Shown: positions 25,164 through 34,406, counted from the first letter of the stretch. The stretch is DNA of 64,000 nt from Rhodocyclaceae bacterium (GCA_006218025.1 VBWA01000007.1:1-64000); one strand, 5' to 3'. Notes: a model not told the origin generated them from the letters alone. Program-made: numbers and translations.

Positions 25164-27314
25164 TCATGCCGGGTAGAAGCGTTCGCCACGCGCCGCCATG
25201 TCGCGCAGTATTTTCGGCGGCGCGAAACGTGCGCCGTGCCGTTCCGCCAAGCGGTCCAGGGTCGCTACGGCCTGCGTCAATCCCAGCGTATGCAGCCAGC
25301 CGATCGGTCCGCCGCGGAAGGGCGGATAGCCCCAGCCGAGAATTGCGCCGACATCGGCGTCGATCGGCGCGCGCAGCACCTTCTCTTCGAGGCAGCGCAC
25401 GGTTTCCACCGACTGCACGAGGATCAGGCGCTCGACGATCTCGTCGAGGCTCAACATCGCCGTACCATCAGCGCCGACTCTTAAAGGGAACTGCTCGGCC
25501 AACCCCGGCCAAAGGTGCTTCGGTCCGTCGGCCGGATAGTCGTAGAAGCCGGCGCCAGATTTGCGGCCTAGCCGACCAAGATCCGCCACCATCTTCGCCG
25601 CGACGCGATCGGCGGCACGTTCGACACAGGCCTTGCCGAGATCGGCGCGGGTTTGCTGCGCGATCTTGTGCACCAGTTCGATCGAGACTTCGTCGGCCAG
25701 CGCCAGCGGACCCACCGGCATGCCGGCGATCAGTCCGGCCTTGTCGATCAGCGCCGGCGGCACGCCTTCTTCGAGCAGGGCCATGCCTTCCGAAACATAG
25801 GTGCCGAAGACGCGGCTGGTGTAGAAGCCGCGCGAATCATTGACCACGATCGGCGTCTTGCCGATCGCCCGCACATAGTCCATCGACCGCGCCAGCGTGG
25901 CGTCGGACGTGGCCTTGCCGACGATGATCTCGACCAGCGGCATTTTTTCCGCCGGAGAGAAGAAATGCAGGCCGATGAAATTGGCCGGACGCACCGAGGC
26001 TTCGGCCAGGCCGGTGATCGGCAGCGTGGAAGTATTGGAGGCGAAGATTGCGTCCGGCGCAATCACGGCTTCGGTCTTCCTCGTCACGTCGGCCTTGATC
26101 TCGCGCTTCTCGAACACGGCTTCGATCACCAGCTCGCAGCCCGCAAGATCCGCATAGCTTGCCGTGGGATGAATGCGGGCCAGCAGGGCTTCCATCGCCT
26201 CGGGCGTCATGCGGCCCCGTTGCGCCTGCTTGTTCCATTGCTTGCGGGCGTAGTCCTTGCCTTTGTCCGCAGCTTCCTGCGTCGTGTCGAGCAGCACGAT
26301 GTCGATGCCGGCCGTCGCGGTGGACATCGCAATGCCGGCACCCATCATGCCGGCGCCGAGCATGCCGATCTTCGTGTATTTCTGCGGCGGCACGCCGGCA
26401 GGACGCGAGGCCAGTTTGTTCGCTTCGTTCATGCCGAAAAACAAACTGCGGATCATGTTCTTCGACACCGGCGACATGACCAGGTTGGTGAAGTAGCGCG
26501 CCTCGATGGCGAGCCCGGTGTCGATGTTGGTCGACAGCCCCTCATAGACGCAGGAGAGGATATGGCGCGGCGCCGGATAGTTGTCGTAGGTCTTCTCGCG
26601 CAGCATGGCGTTGGCGGCCATCAGCATCTGCATGCCGTTCGGAGTGTTCGGTCCGCCACCGGGAATCTTGAAGCCCTTGGCATCCCACGGCTGCAGCGGC
26701 TTGGTGCCTGCCGCCAGCGTGTCCGCCACCCACTGCCGCGCCGCCGTGCGCTCATCGCCGACTTTCACCACGGCGTGGATCATGCCGATCTTCTGCGCCT
26801 CGGCCGCCTTGATGCGCTTGCCTTCCATGAGCAGCGGCGCTGCCGCCATCATGCCCACCAGTCGCGGCACGCGCTGCGTGCCGCCGGCACCCGGCAGCAG
26901 GCCGAGGGTGACTTCGGGGAAGCCGAAACGCGCCTTGGGGTTGTCGGCCGCGACGCGGTAATGACAGCCGAGCGCGATTTCCAGGCCGCCGCCCAACGTG
27001 GTGCCATTGAGCGCCGCCGCGACGGGCTTGCCGCCGAGTTCGATGGCGCGCATGAGCTTGTGCCAGTCACTGATGCTGGCGTGGAAGGCCGCCGCATCTA
27101 TCGCGGCGCCGAGTTCGGCGAGATCGCCGCCGGCGATGAAGTCCTTCTTCGCCGAAGCGACGACGATGCCCTTCACCGCCGGGTCGGCCAGCGCCTTCTG
27201 CATGGTCTCGGCGTAGGCGCCCATGGATTTCGCGTTGAGGATGTTCTGCGACTTGTCCGGGTAGTCGAATTCGACGGTAGCGATGCCTTCTGCATCGACA
27301 GAGTAGTTCAGCAT
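25164..27314 (-). CDS. enoyl-CoA hydratase / 3-hydroxyacyl-CoA dehydrogenase (FadB type)
   Basis: Bifunctional enzyme of 716 residues for two steps of fatty-acid beta-oxidation. The N-terminal crotonase domain (GGDLAELGAAI, ALNGTTLGGGLEIALGCHYR) is followed by a Rossmann dehydrogenase (KIGMLGAGMMGAGIA, ASNTSTLPITGLAE, HFFSPAEKMPLVEI). The ATG at 27314 begins the family sequence and lies one base after the thiolase stop. A copy of the dispersed repeat lies in the linker before the C-terminal helical domain, encoding Val-Gly-Ala-Asp-Gly-Thr-Ala. It is the third gene of the acyl-CoA dehydrogenase-thiolase-FadB operon. Confidence 0.94.
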   Translation of the reverse strand: MLNYSVDAEGIATVEFDYPDKSQNILNAKSMGAYAETMQKALADPAVKGIVVASAKKDFIAGGDLAELGAAIDAAAFHASISDWHKLMRAIELGGKPVAAALNGTTLGGGLEIALGCHYRVAADNPKARFGFPEVTLGLLPGAGGTQRVPRLVGMMAAAPLLMEGKRIKAAEAQKIGMIHAVVKVGDERTAARQWVADTLAAGTKPLQPWDAKGFKIPGGGPNTPNGMQMLMAANAMLREKTYDNYPAPRHILSCVYEGLSTNIDTGLAIEARYFTNLVMSPVSKNMIRSLFFGMNEANKLASRPAGVPPQKYTKIGMLGAGMMGAGIAMSTATAGIDIVLLDTTQEAADKGKDYARKQWNKQAQRGRMTPEAMEALLARIHPTASYADLAGCELVIEAVFEKREIKADVTRKTEAVIAPDAIFASNTSTLPITGLAEASVRPANFIGLHFFSPAEKMPLVEIIVGKATSDATLARSMDYVRAIGKTPIVVNDSRGFYTSRVFGTYVSEGMALLEEGVPPALIDKAGLIAGMPVGPLALADEVSIELVHKIAQQTRADLGKACVERAADRVAAKMVADLGRLGRKSGAGFYDYPADGPKHLWPGLAEQFPLRVGADGTAMLSLDEIVERLILVQSVETVRCLEEKVLRAPIDADVGAILGWGYPPFRGGPIGWLHTLGLTQAVATLDRLAERHGARFAPPKILRDMAARGERFYPA
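25457..25479 (+). repeat. dispersed 23-nt repeat in FadB-type gene
   Basis: 21 of 23 positions match. It lies in a linker before the C-terminal domain; the coding strand reads Val-Gly-Ala-Asp-Gly-Thr-Ala. Confidence 0.75.
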
Positions 27315-27315
27315 T

Positions 27316-28524
27316 TCAGACCCTTTCGATGATCGTGGCCGTGCCCATGCCGGCACCGACGCAGAGAGTTGCAAGACCTGTCGCCAGGTTGCGGCGCTCC
27401 AGTTCGTCGAGCAGCGTGCCGAGAATCATGGCGCCGGTGGCGCCCAGCGGATGGCCCATGGCGATGGCGCCGCCATTGACGTTCATCCTGTCGTGCGACA
27501 CGGCCAGCACCTGCATGAAGCGCAACACCACGGCGGCGAAGGCTTCGTTGAGCTCGAACAGGTCGATATCGCCTATCTTCATGCCGGCGCGCTTGAGGGC
27601 CTTTTCCGCAGCATAGGAAGGGCCGGTCAGCATGATTGACGGCTCGGAGCCGATCGAGGCGAAGGAGCGAATCCGCGCGCGCGGCTTCAAGCCCAGCGCC
27701 GCACCCATTTCCCTGGTGCCGAACAGCACGGCCGCGGCGCCATCGACGATGCCGGAACTGTTGCCGGCGTGATGCACGTGTTCGATGCGCTCCACTTCCG
27801 GGTAGCGCTGCAGCATCACGCTGTTGAAACCGTAGCTCTCGCCTTGCTCCTTGAAGGCGGGCTTGAGTTGCGCCAGCGATTCCATGGTGGTTTCGGGGCG
27901 CATGTATTCGTCGCGGTCGAGCATCACCAGGCCGTTGATGTCCTTCACCGGCACGATGGACCCGGCGAAACGTCCCTCGTCCCAGGCCGCCTTGGCGCGA
28001 CGCTGCGATTCAGCGGCATAGGCGTCCACATCGTGGCGAGAAAAGCCCCACTTGGTGGCGATCAGGTCGGCCGAGATGCCCTGCGGCACGAAGCCCGTTT
28101 TCGCCGCCACCTGCGGATCGATCGGCCAGGCGCCGCCGGAGGAAAACATCGGCACCCGCGACATCGACTCGACGCCGCCGCCGACGACGAGGTCGGCCTG
28201 TCCGGACATGATCTGCGCCGCAGCCTGGTTGCAGGCTTCGAGGCCCGAGGCGCAGAAGCGGCTGACCGTGACGCCCGGCGCGCTGGTCGCGTAGTCGGCG
28301 TACAAGGCGGCGACGCGCGCGATGTCGGCGCCCTGCTCGCCAACCGGCTCGACGCAGCCGAGCACCACGTCATCGACCTTCGATGTATCCAGTGCGTTGC
28401 GGTCACGCAAGGCGCGCAAGGCGGTGGCGGCCAGATAGATCGGCGTCGCCTGGTTCAGCGCACCGCCCTGCTTGCCCTTGCCGCGCGGCGTGCGCACGGC
28501 GTCGAAGATGAAGGCTTCGGTCAT
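27316..28524 (-). CDS. acetyl-CoA acetyltransferase (thiolase, FadA type)
   Basis: Thiolase of 402 residues that cleaves 3-ketoacyl-CoA in the last beta-oxidation step. The nucleophilic Cys is in SRFCASGLEACNQAA, and the C-terminal motifs ALNEAF-like (FELNEAFAAVVLRF), GHPLGATGA and LCVGAGMGTA are all present. It starts at the acyl-CoA dehydrogenase stop with an overlap of one base and its stop is one base from the FadB ATG. Confidence 0.95.
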   Translation of the reverse strand: MTEAFIFDAVRTPRGKGKQGGALNQATPIYLAATALRALRDRNALDTSKVDDVVLGCVEPVGEQGADIARVAALYADYATSAPGVTVSRFCASGLEACNQAAAQIMSGQADLVVGGGVESMSRVPMFSSGGAWPIDPQVAAKTGFVPQGISADLIATKWGFSRHDVDAYAAESQRRAKAAWDEGRFAGSIVPVKDINGLVMLDRDEYMRPETTMESLAQLKPAFKEQGESYGFNSVMLQRYPEVERIEHVHHAGNSSGIVDGAAAVLFGTREMGAALGLKPRARIRSFASIGSEPSIMLTGPSYAAEKALKRAGMKIGDIDLFELNEAFAAVVLRFMQVLAVSHDRMNVNGGAIAMGHPLGATGAMILGTLLDELERRNLATGLATLCVGAGMGTATIIERV

Positions 28525-29666
28525 TACAGGCTCCTGCTGATGAGTTCTTTCATGATTTCATTGGTGCCGCCGTAAATCCTCTGCACACGGGCATCGGCCC
28601 AGGCACGTGTGATCGGGTATTCCCACATGTAGCCATAACCGCCGTGCAATTGCACGCATTCGTCCATCACCTTGAACTGCAAATCGGTGCACCAGTACTT
28701 GGCCATCGACGCCGTCGCCGGGTCGAGCTTGTTTTCCAGCAGCAGTTCGATGCAGCGGTCGACGAAGACGCGGCCGATCTGCACCTCGGTCTTCAGTTCG
28801 GCCAGTTTGAAGCGGGTGTTCTGGAACTTCATGATCTCCTGGCCGAAGGCCTTGCGCTCGCGCGTGTAGGTAACCGTCCAGTCGATCGCCGCCTCGGCCG
28901 AGGCCATCGCGATCACTGCGATCTGCAGGCGCTCCCAGGGCAATTCCTGCATCAGGTAAACAAAGCCGTTGCCCTCCTCGCCGAGCAGGTTTTCCGCCGG
29001 CACCCTGACGTTGTCGAAGAACAGCTCGCAGGTGTCCTGCGCCTTCATGCCGGCCTTGTGCAGCGGCTTGGCCTTGGTGAAGCCGGCCATCGAGGTATCG
29101 ACCACCAACAGGCTGGTGCCCTTTGCGCCCTTGGCCGGATCGGTCTTGGCGACGACGATGACGAGGTCGCAGAGGTAGCCGTTGGTGATGAATATCTTCG
29201 AGCCGTTGAGGATGTAGTGGTCGCCGTCGCGGACCGCGGTGGTGCGCACGCCCTGCAGGTCGGAACCGGCCCCTGGCTCGGTCATTGCAATGGCGCCGAC
29301 CATTTCGCCGCTGGCCATTTTCGGCAGGTACTTCTGCTTCAGATGCTCGCTGCCGTAATGCAGCAGGTAGGGCGCGACGATTTCCGAATGCAGTCCCCAG
29401 CCCAGGCCGGTGGCATTGATGCGCGCTGCTTCCTCCATGACGATGACCGAGAAGCGCTTGTCCACGCCGACGCCGCCATATTCCTCGGGCATGGTCGCGC
29501 AGAGCAGGCCGGCGGCGCCCGCCTTGTTCCAGATCGCGCGATCGACATGCGACTGCTCTTCCCAGCGCGCGTGGTGGGGAGCGACTTCCAGCTCCATGAA
29601 GCGGCGCACGGTGTCGCGAAACGCTTCGTGGTCTTCTTCAAACAGGGTGCGCGGAATCGACATCAT
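28524..29666 (-). CDS. acyl-CoA dehydrogenase
   Basis: Flavoprotein of about 380 residues catalysing the first oxidation of acyl-CoA. Signatures include AMTEPGAGSDLQGVRTTA, ILNGSKIFITNGYL and the C-terminal VQLHGGYGYMWEYPITRAWAD. The ATG at 29666 has GGAG about 8 nt upstream. It heads the operon with thiolase and FadB, running leftward from a shared control region with a palindrome. The electron acceptor would be the electron-transfer flavoprotein, encoded elsewhere. Confidence 0.94.
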   Translation of the reverse strand: MMSIPRTLFEEDHEAFRDTVRRFMELEVAPHHARWEEQSHVDRAIWNKAGAAGLLCATMPEEYGGVGVDKRFSVIVMEEAARINATGLGWGLHSEIVAPYLLHYGSEHLKQKYLPKMASGEMVGAIAMTEPGAGSDLQGVRTTAVRDGDHYILNGSKIFITNGYLCDLVIVVAKTDPAKGAKGTSLLVVDTSMAGFTKAKPLHKAGMKAQDTCELFFDNVRVPAENLLGEEGNGFVYLMQELPWERLQIAVIAMASAEAAIDWTVTYTRERKAFGQEIMKFQNTRFKLAELKTEVQIGRVFVDRCIELLLENKLDPATASMAKYWCTDLQFKVMDECVQLHGGYGYMWEYPITRAWADARVQRIYGGTNEIMKELISRSL

Positions 29667-29700
29667 GACGGCATCTCCATCTTGCTCCAGAGGGGTCGCC

Positions 29701-29751
29701 ATGCTACCAAGCAAGCGCTTGCTTGACAAGAATTGGGGGCAGGTCAAGAAT
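29701..29751. promoter_or_regulatory. divergent promoter pair with 18-bp operator palindrome
   Basis: CAAGCAAGCGCTTGCTTG (29708-29725) is a perfect palindrome. Leftward, TTGTCA (29729-29724) and TAGCAT (29706-29701) are 17 nt apart with the palindrome filling the spacer. Rightward, TTGACA (29723-29728) and AAGAAT (29746-29751) are 17 nt apart. The two -35 elements coincide. One repressor could therefore block both beta-oxidation operons; the TetR gene at 32856 is the likeliest source. Confidence 0.65.
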
Positions 29752-29778
29752 TGTCGGTTCGCGAGAGGAGGACACGCC

Positions 29779-31431
29779 ATGATTCCGACACCACCGATAA
29801 TGACCGTCACGCATGAAGTGCTCAACCAGGCCCATGCGCTGGAGAACTACAACGCCTACCTCAACAACGTCCCGCTGCAGGAGGCCGTGGCGCAGCAAGG
29901 CGCCGGCTGGGCGCAGGACTGGCTGATGGCGCGCGGGGCCGAGGTCGGCAGCGCGGAATGGATCGAGCACGGCCGCCTGGCCAACGCCAATCCGCCGCAA
30001 CTGAGGCTGTTCGACCGCTACGGCAACCGCCGCGACGAGGTCGAGTTCCATCCGTCCTGGCACGAATGCCTCGGCTGGCTCAAGCGCCACGGCTGCGACA
30101 CCGGGCCCTGGGCCGACCCCAAGCCCGGCGCCCACGTGGCCCGTGCTGCGGCCTATGTCATGTTTGCCGAAATCGAGGACGGCTCACTGTGCCCGACCAC
30201 CATGACCTACGGCGCCGTTCCTGTGCTGCGTCACGTGCCGGAGATCGCCCGCGAGTGGATGCCGAAAATGCTTTCGCGCGACTACGACAAGCGTTTCATT
30301 CCGGCAGCGCAGAAGAAGGGCGTGCTGATCGGCATGGGCCTCACCGAAAAACAGGGTGGCTCCGATGTACGCGCCAACACCACGCGCGCCGAACCCAACG
30401 GCGACGGCAGCTGGTGCATCACCGGCCACAAGTGGTTCCTCTCGGCGCCGATGTGCGACGCCTTCCTCGTCACGGCGCAATCGCCCAAGGGCCTGTCCTG
30501 CTTCTTCGTGCCGCGCTGGACGCCCGACGGACGGCTCAACGAACTGCGCATCCAGCGCTTCAAGGAGAAGATGGGCGACCGCTCGAACGCCGGCACCGAG
30601 GCCGAGTTCTGGGGCTCGCAGGGCTGGCTGGTCGGAGAGGAAGGACGCGGCATTCCGACCGTGCTGGAGATGGGCGTCTATACGCGCCTCGATTGCGCGA
30701 TCGGCAGCACCGGCATCATGCGCGGCGCGTTGTCGCAGGCCATGCACCATGCCAGCCTGCGTTCCGCCTTCGGCAAGCTGCTGCGCGAGCAGCCGCTGAT
30801 GATGAACACGCTGGCCGACATGGCGCTCGAAACCGAGGCCGCCACCACCTTGTCGATGCGCTTGGCGCGCGCCTTCGACGCGCAGGAGGACGAATCGGAA
30901 AACCTGCTGCGCCGCTTGCTCACGCCGGTGGCCAAGTTCTGGATCTGCAAGCGTTGTCCAGCCATGGTGGCCGAGGCGATGGAAGTGCACGGCGGCAACG
31001 GCTACGTCGATGAAGGCCCGATGCCGCGCCTGTTCAAGCAAAGCCCGCTCAATTCCATCTGGGAGGGCTCGGGTAATGTCATGTGCCTCGACACGCTGCG
31101 CGCCATGGGACGGCATCCGCGGAGCGTCGAGGTACTGGCAGCCGAGATCGCGCCGGCGCTGGGAAAGAACCGCGCCTTCGACGCCTTCGCCGCGAAGCTG
31201 AAGGACGGCCTCTCCAATCCGCAGGACATAGAAACCCGCGGCCGCGAACTGACCCAAGGCATCGCGCTGGCGATGCAGGGCGCGCTGCTGCTGCGCCATG
31301 CGCCGGCACCGGTGAGCGAAGCCTTCTGCGCCTCGCGCCTGGCGCCCAATCATTGGGGCGCGGCCTTCGGCACGCTCGCGGCAACGACGGATTTCAGGAC
31401 GCTGCTCGATCGCGCCTGGCCCGCACAATGA
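29779..31431 (+). CDS. AidB-type acyl-CoA dehydrogenase
   Basis: Flavoprotein of 550 residues resembling E. coli AidB: an N-terminal extension (THEVLNQAHALENYNAYLNN, RLANANPPQLRLFDRYGNRR) followed by GLTEKQGGSDVRANTTRAEP and a large C-terminal helical domain (MEVHGGNGYVDEGPMPRLFK). AidB proteins are acyl-CoA dehydrogenase-fold enzymes linked to alkylation stress; many homologues sit in fatty-acid operons. The ATG at 29779 has GAGAGGAGG upstream. It opens the rightward operon with transglutaminase-like, enoyl-CoA hydratase and TetR genes. Confidence 0.9.
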   Translation: MIPTPPIMTVTHEVLNQAHALENYNAYLNNVPLQEAVAQQGAGWAQDWLMARGAEVGSAEWIEHGRLANANPPQLRLFDRYGNRRDEVEFHPSWHECLGWLKRHGCDTGPWADPKPGAHVARAAAYVMFAEIEDGSLCPTTMTYGAVPVLRHVPEIAREWMPKMLSRDYDKRFIPAAQKKGVLIGMGLTEKQGGSDVRANTTRAEPNGDGSWCITGHKWFLSAPMCDAFLVTAQSPKGLSCFFVPRWTPDGRLNELRIQRFKEKMGDRSNAGTEAEFWGSQGWLVGEEGRGIPTVLEMGVYTRLDCAIGSTGIMRGALSQAMHHASLRSAFGKLLREQPLMMNTLADMALETEAATTLSMRLARAFDAQEDESENLLRRLLTPVAKFWICKRCPAMVAEAMEVHGGNGYVDEGPMPRLFKQSPLNSIWEGSGNVMCLDTLRAMGRHPRSVEVLAAEIAPALGKNRAFDAFAAKLKDGLSNPQDIETRGRELTQGIALAMQGALLLRHAPAPVSEAFCASRLAPNHWGAAFGTLAATTDFRTLLDRAWPAQ

Positions 31432-32108
31432 TTCCTGACAATCCCGCCTGGCTGGCGGCCACGGAATTCATCGACCACGAGCATCCCGCGATAAGGGAGT
31501 TCGTCGCATCGGGAGTCGGCGCTGGCAGTACGCCGAAAGAGCAGGCACTGAGCCTCTATTACGCCGTGCGCGATGGCATACGCTACGACCCCTACAGCTT
31601 CAGGATGGAACGCGCAGCCATGCGCGCCAGCACCGCCGTGGTCCGGCGCGTCGGCTACTGCGTACCCAAGGCGCTGGTCTATGCCGCCTGCCTGCGCGCC
31701 ATCGGCATTCCGGCGCGGCCGGGTTTCGCCGACGTGAAGAATCACCTCTCCACCGAAAAGCTGACGCGCCTGATGGGCACCGACATCTTCGCCTGGCACG
31801 GCTATGTCAGCCTCTGGCTCGACGGCAAGTGGGTCAAGGCGACGCCTGCCTTCAACCTGGAGATGTGCCAGCGCTTCGGCGTGCTGCCGCTGGATTTCGA
31901 CGGCGAGCACGATTCCCAGATGCACCCCTACAACTCGTCCAACCAGCGCCACATGGAATACGTGAAGCAGCGCGGCGAGTTCGACGACCTGCCCTACGAG
32001 GAGCTGGTGGCCGACATGCACCGCATGTATCCGCAACTGGTATCCATCAGCGAGGGTGCCGCGGCCGGCGATTTCGACCACGAGGCAATCGCCCGGCCGG
32101 CAGCATGA
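31428..32108 (+). CDS. transglutaminase-like protein
   Basis: Protein of 226 residues with the transglutaminase-like core: GYCVPKALVYAACLRAIGIPAR carries the catalytic Cys, WHGYVSLWLDGKWVKATP the His, and a later Asp. It lacks a signal peptide, so it should be cytoplasmic. The start ATG overlaps the AidB stop and the stop overlaps the hydratase ATG. Its role in an acyl-CoA operon is unclear; this fold can act as a peptidase or amidase. A dispersed-repeat copy encodes residues 30-36 (Gly-Ala-Gly-Ser-Thr-Pro), in a loop before the conserved YAVRDGIRYDPYS helix. Confidence 0.8.
   Translation: MIPDNPAWLAATEFIDHEHPAIREFVASGVGAGSTPKEQALSLYYAVRDGIRYDPYSFRMERAAMRASTAVVRRVGYCVPKALVYAACLRAIGIPARPGFADVKNHLSTEKLTRLMGTDIFAWHGYVSLWLDGKWVKATPAFNLEMCQRFGVLPLDFDGEHDSQMHPYNSSNQRHMEYVKQRGEFDDLPYEELVADMHRMYPQLVSISEGAAAGDFDHEAIARPAA
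31514..31536 (-). repeat. dispersed 23-nt repeat in transglutaminase-like gene
   Basis: 21 of 23 positions match in reverse orientation. The gene frame reads Val-Gly-Ala-Gly-Ser-Thr-Pro, near the N-terminus. Confidence 0.75.
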
Positions 32109-32875
32109 GTGTACGGATCGAGCGACAGGGTGCGGTCACCACGGTCGTCATCGACCGCCCGGCGGCACGCAATGCGATCGACCGCGCCACGGCGGAGGCA
32201 CTGGCCGCGGCGTTTCGCGAATTCGACGCCGATCCCGCAGCGTCCGTCGCAGTGCTCTGCGGCGCAGGCGGCCACTTCTGCGCCGGCGCCGACCTGAAAT
32301 CCTTCGTCGCCAAGCCCGACGAATGGCAGCTCAGCGAAACCGGCAATGCGCCGCTGGGCCCCACCCGGATGCTGTTGAGCAAACCCGTGATCGCCGCCGT
32401 CTCCGGCTACGCAGTCGCCGGGGGACTCGAGCTCGCGCTCTGGTGCGACCTGCGCGTGGCCGAACAATCCGCGACTTTCGGCGTCTTCTGCCGGCGCTGG
32501 GGCGTGCCGCTGATCGACGGCGGCACGATCCGGCTCTCGCGCCTGATCGGCCATTCGCGCGCGCTCGACCTGATTCTCACCGGCAGGCCGGTTGGCGCCG
32601 ACGAAGCTCTCGCGATCGGCTTGGCCAATCGCCTGGCGGCCGACGGCGAGGCGCGCGCCGCGGCGGAAGCGCTGGCCGCGCAGCTCGCTGCCTTTCCGCA
32701 GACCTGCATGCGTCACGACCGCCTATCCAGTTACGAACAGTGGGGCCTGCCGCTGAACGAAGCGCTGCAGAACGAGTGCCGCCACGGCATGATTTCACTG
32801 GACAGCGGCGATGCAAAATCCGGCGCCGACCGGTTCCGGCAAGGAGACGGTCGCCATGGCCGCTTCCCGGAGTAA
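32105..32875 (+). CDS. enoyl-CoA hydratase/isomerase family protein
   Basis: Crotonase-fold enzyme of 256 residues. Signatures include GGHFCAGADLKSF and AVSGYAVAGGLELALWCDLR, forming the oxyanion hole; a Glu is present in GGLELAL. The family covers hydratases and isomerases, and CoA-substrate chemistry is the only safe statement. It overlaps the transglutaminase-like gene by 4 nt and the TetR gene by 20 nt. Confidence 0.9.
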   Translation: MSVRIERQGAVTTVVIDRPAARNAIDRATAEALAAAFREFDADPAASVAVLCGAGGHFCAGADLKSFVAKPDEWQLSETGNAPLGPTRMLLSKPVIAAVSGYAVAGGLELALWCDLRVAEQSATFGVFCRRWGVPLIDGGTIRLSRLIGHSRALDLILTGRPVGADEALAIGLANRLAADGEARAAAEALAAQLAAFPQTCMRHDRLSSYEQWGLPLNEALQNECRHGMISLDSGDAKSGADRFRQGDGRHGRFPE

Positions 32876-33461
32876 GCCGGCAGCCGAAGAGCCCAATCGT
32901 CGCGCCGACATCGTGCGCGCAGCCGGGCGGCTGTTCCACGAAAAAGGCTATTCCGCCACCACGATCCGCGACATCGCGGGTGCCGTCGGCATGCGTTCGG
33001 GTTCGCCTTTCTATCACTTCAAGACCAAGCAGGACATGCTGCGCGCCGTGGTGCTGGAGGGCCTGACCGCGATCAGCACCGCCGTGGCCGAGGCCGCCCA
33101 CTCCGGCAAGTCGCCGCGCGCCACCTTCGAGGCCATGCTGCGCGCCCACCTGGGCCAGTTGCTGGGAATCGAGGGGCGCGATTTTGCCGCCACACTGCTG
33201 CACGAAACTCGCCACCTCGACCCCGCGGTGCTGGCCGAACTGGTGACACTCAAGGATCGCTACGAAAGCATGTGGCAGAAGGCGCTGAAGGATTTGAAGC
33301 GTGCCGGACTCATCGCCGATGACAGCCAGGTCGCGCGCCTGTTTCTGCTGGGCGCATTGAACTGGACGGTGCAGTGGTACCGGCCGGACGGATCGCGAAC
33401 CATCGCGCAAATTGCGCGGCAGCTCGCCGATCTGGTACTCGACAAACCGCGAGGCAAGTGA
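32856..33461 (+). CDS. TetR/AcrR family transcriptional regulator
   Basis: Regulator of 201 residues. The HTH reads IVRAAGRLFHEKGYSATTIR and GMRSGSPFYHFKTKQDMLRA. It is the last gene of the AidB-transglutaminase-hydratase operon. It overlaps the hydratase gene by 20 nt and has AAGGAG upstream of ATG 32856. The likely function is acyl-CoA-responsive repression through the palindrome at 29708. A hairpin follows the stop by a few bases. Confidence 0.9.
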   Translation: MAASRSKPAAEEPNRRADIVRAAGRLFHEKGYSATTIRDIAGAVGMRSGSPFYHFKTKQDMLRAVVLEGLTAISTAVAEAAHSGKSPRATFEAMLRAHLGQLLGIEGRDFAATLLHETRHLDPAVLAELVTLKDRYESMWQKALKDLKRAGLIADDSQVARLFLLGALNWTVQWYRPDGSRTIAQIARQLADLVLDKPRGK

Positions 33462-33465
33462 GCGA

Positions 33466-33490
33466 GGCCTGGCGAATCACTCGCCAGGCC
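33466..33490. terminator. bidirectional hairpin between TetR and NhaR genes
   Basis: GGCCTGGCGA and TCGCCAGGCC form a perfect 10-bp stem around a 5-nt loop. It overlaps the nhaR stop codon. It serves two convergent genes; no long T run is present, so it is a weaker terminator. Confidence 0.6.
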
Positions 33491-34406
33491 GATTGTTCGA
33501 GCCTTCTTCGCCGAACATACCGTGCTGGGCAAACTGGCAAATGGCCGCGATGATCGGGTGCGTCAGCTTGCGCTCGGTCGTGATGGCGTAAATCTGTTCG
33601 CGCACGACGTCGATTCTGCCGACCACCTGCACGTCATGCTGCCGGACGATGTGAGTCTCGATCGCCGTCGGCGCCACGAAATAGCCGGCACCGGCCTGGC
33701 CGAATGCCATGAGCAGCGCGCTGTCGTCGAATTCGCCGACGATGCGGGGGCGCAAGCGCTTCGATTCGAACCAGCGCATCAGGCGCGGCTGCAGCGCGAC
33801 GTCCGCCCCCGGCAGCAGAAAGGGCGCCCCGTCCAGCAGAGCCGGAAAGGCTGCCTTGCCGCGACCGGTCAGCGATTTCGCGCCGAACACGCTGGCGCCG
33901 CTTTCACCGAGGAAATGGTCGTAGCCCCGCACGTTGAGATTGTCGGGCATCGGCCGGTCCGCAATCACCATGTCGAGGCGATGCACGGCCAGATCGGCGA
34001 GCAGTGAGGTCAGCCGCCCCTCGCGACAGATCAGGCGTATCGGCTCGGCAAGGCCGAGGGATGGCTCCACCAGGCGGTAGGCCACCATCTTGGGCACGGA
34101 GTCGGCAATCCCGACGCGAAACGGCATGCTCTGCAGCAGGGAATCATCGCGAATGGCGTCGAGCATTTCGTCGCCCAGCACGAAGATCTGTTCGGCGTAG
34201 CCGAGCAGGCGCTGGCCGGTTTCCGTCAGTTCCAGCCCGCGCCCGACGCGACGAAACAGTTCGACGCCGAGTACCGACTCGAATTCGCTCAACTGGCCGC
34301 TGATCGACTGGGGCGTCAGATGCAACTGCTCGCTGGCGCGGGCGATGCTCCCGGATTTTGCAACCATCCAGAAATAGCGCAGGTGCTTGTAATTGAGGTT
34401 TGCCAT
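33477..34406 (-). CDS. nhaR: NhaR-type LysR family transcriptional activator
   Basis: Regulator of 309 residues very close to NhaR (LNYKHLRYFWMVAKSGSIAR, HLTPQSISGQLSEFESVLG, followed by RVGRGLELTETGQ). NhaR responds to sodium and activates Na+/H+ antiporter genes in E. coli; in other bacteria the target genes vary. No antiporter gene lies in this window; the divergent neighbour is htpX. The intervening 110 nt contain A/T-rich palindromes. Confidence 0.85.
   Translation of the reverse strand: MANLNYKHLRYFWMVAKSGSIARASEQLHLTPQSISGQLSEFESVLGVELFRRVGRGLELTETGQRLLGYAEQIFVLGDEMLDAIRDDSLLQSMPFRVGIADSVPKMVAYRLVEPSLGLAEPIRLICREGRLTSLLADLAVHRLDMVIADRPMPDNLNVRGYDHFLGESGASVFGAKSLTGRGKAAFPALLDGAPFLLPGADVALQPRLMRWFESKRLRPRIVGEFDDSALLMAFGQAGAGYFVAPTAIETHIVRQHDVQVVGRIDVVREQIYAITTERKLTHPIIAAICQFAQHGMFGEEGSNNRPGE

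Noticed and set aside
25653-27332. Long open plus-strand frame opposite the FadB-type gene
   Set aside because: His/Arg-rich shadow of a conserved minus-strand gene; no independent family match.
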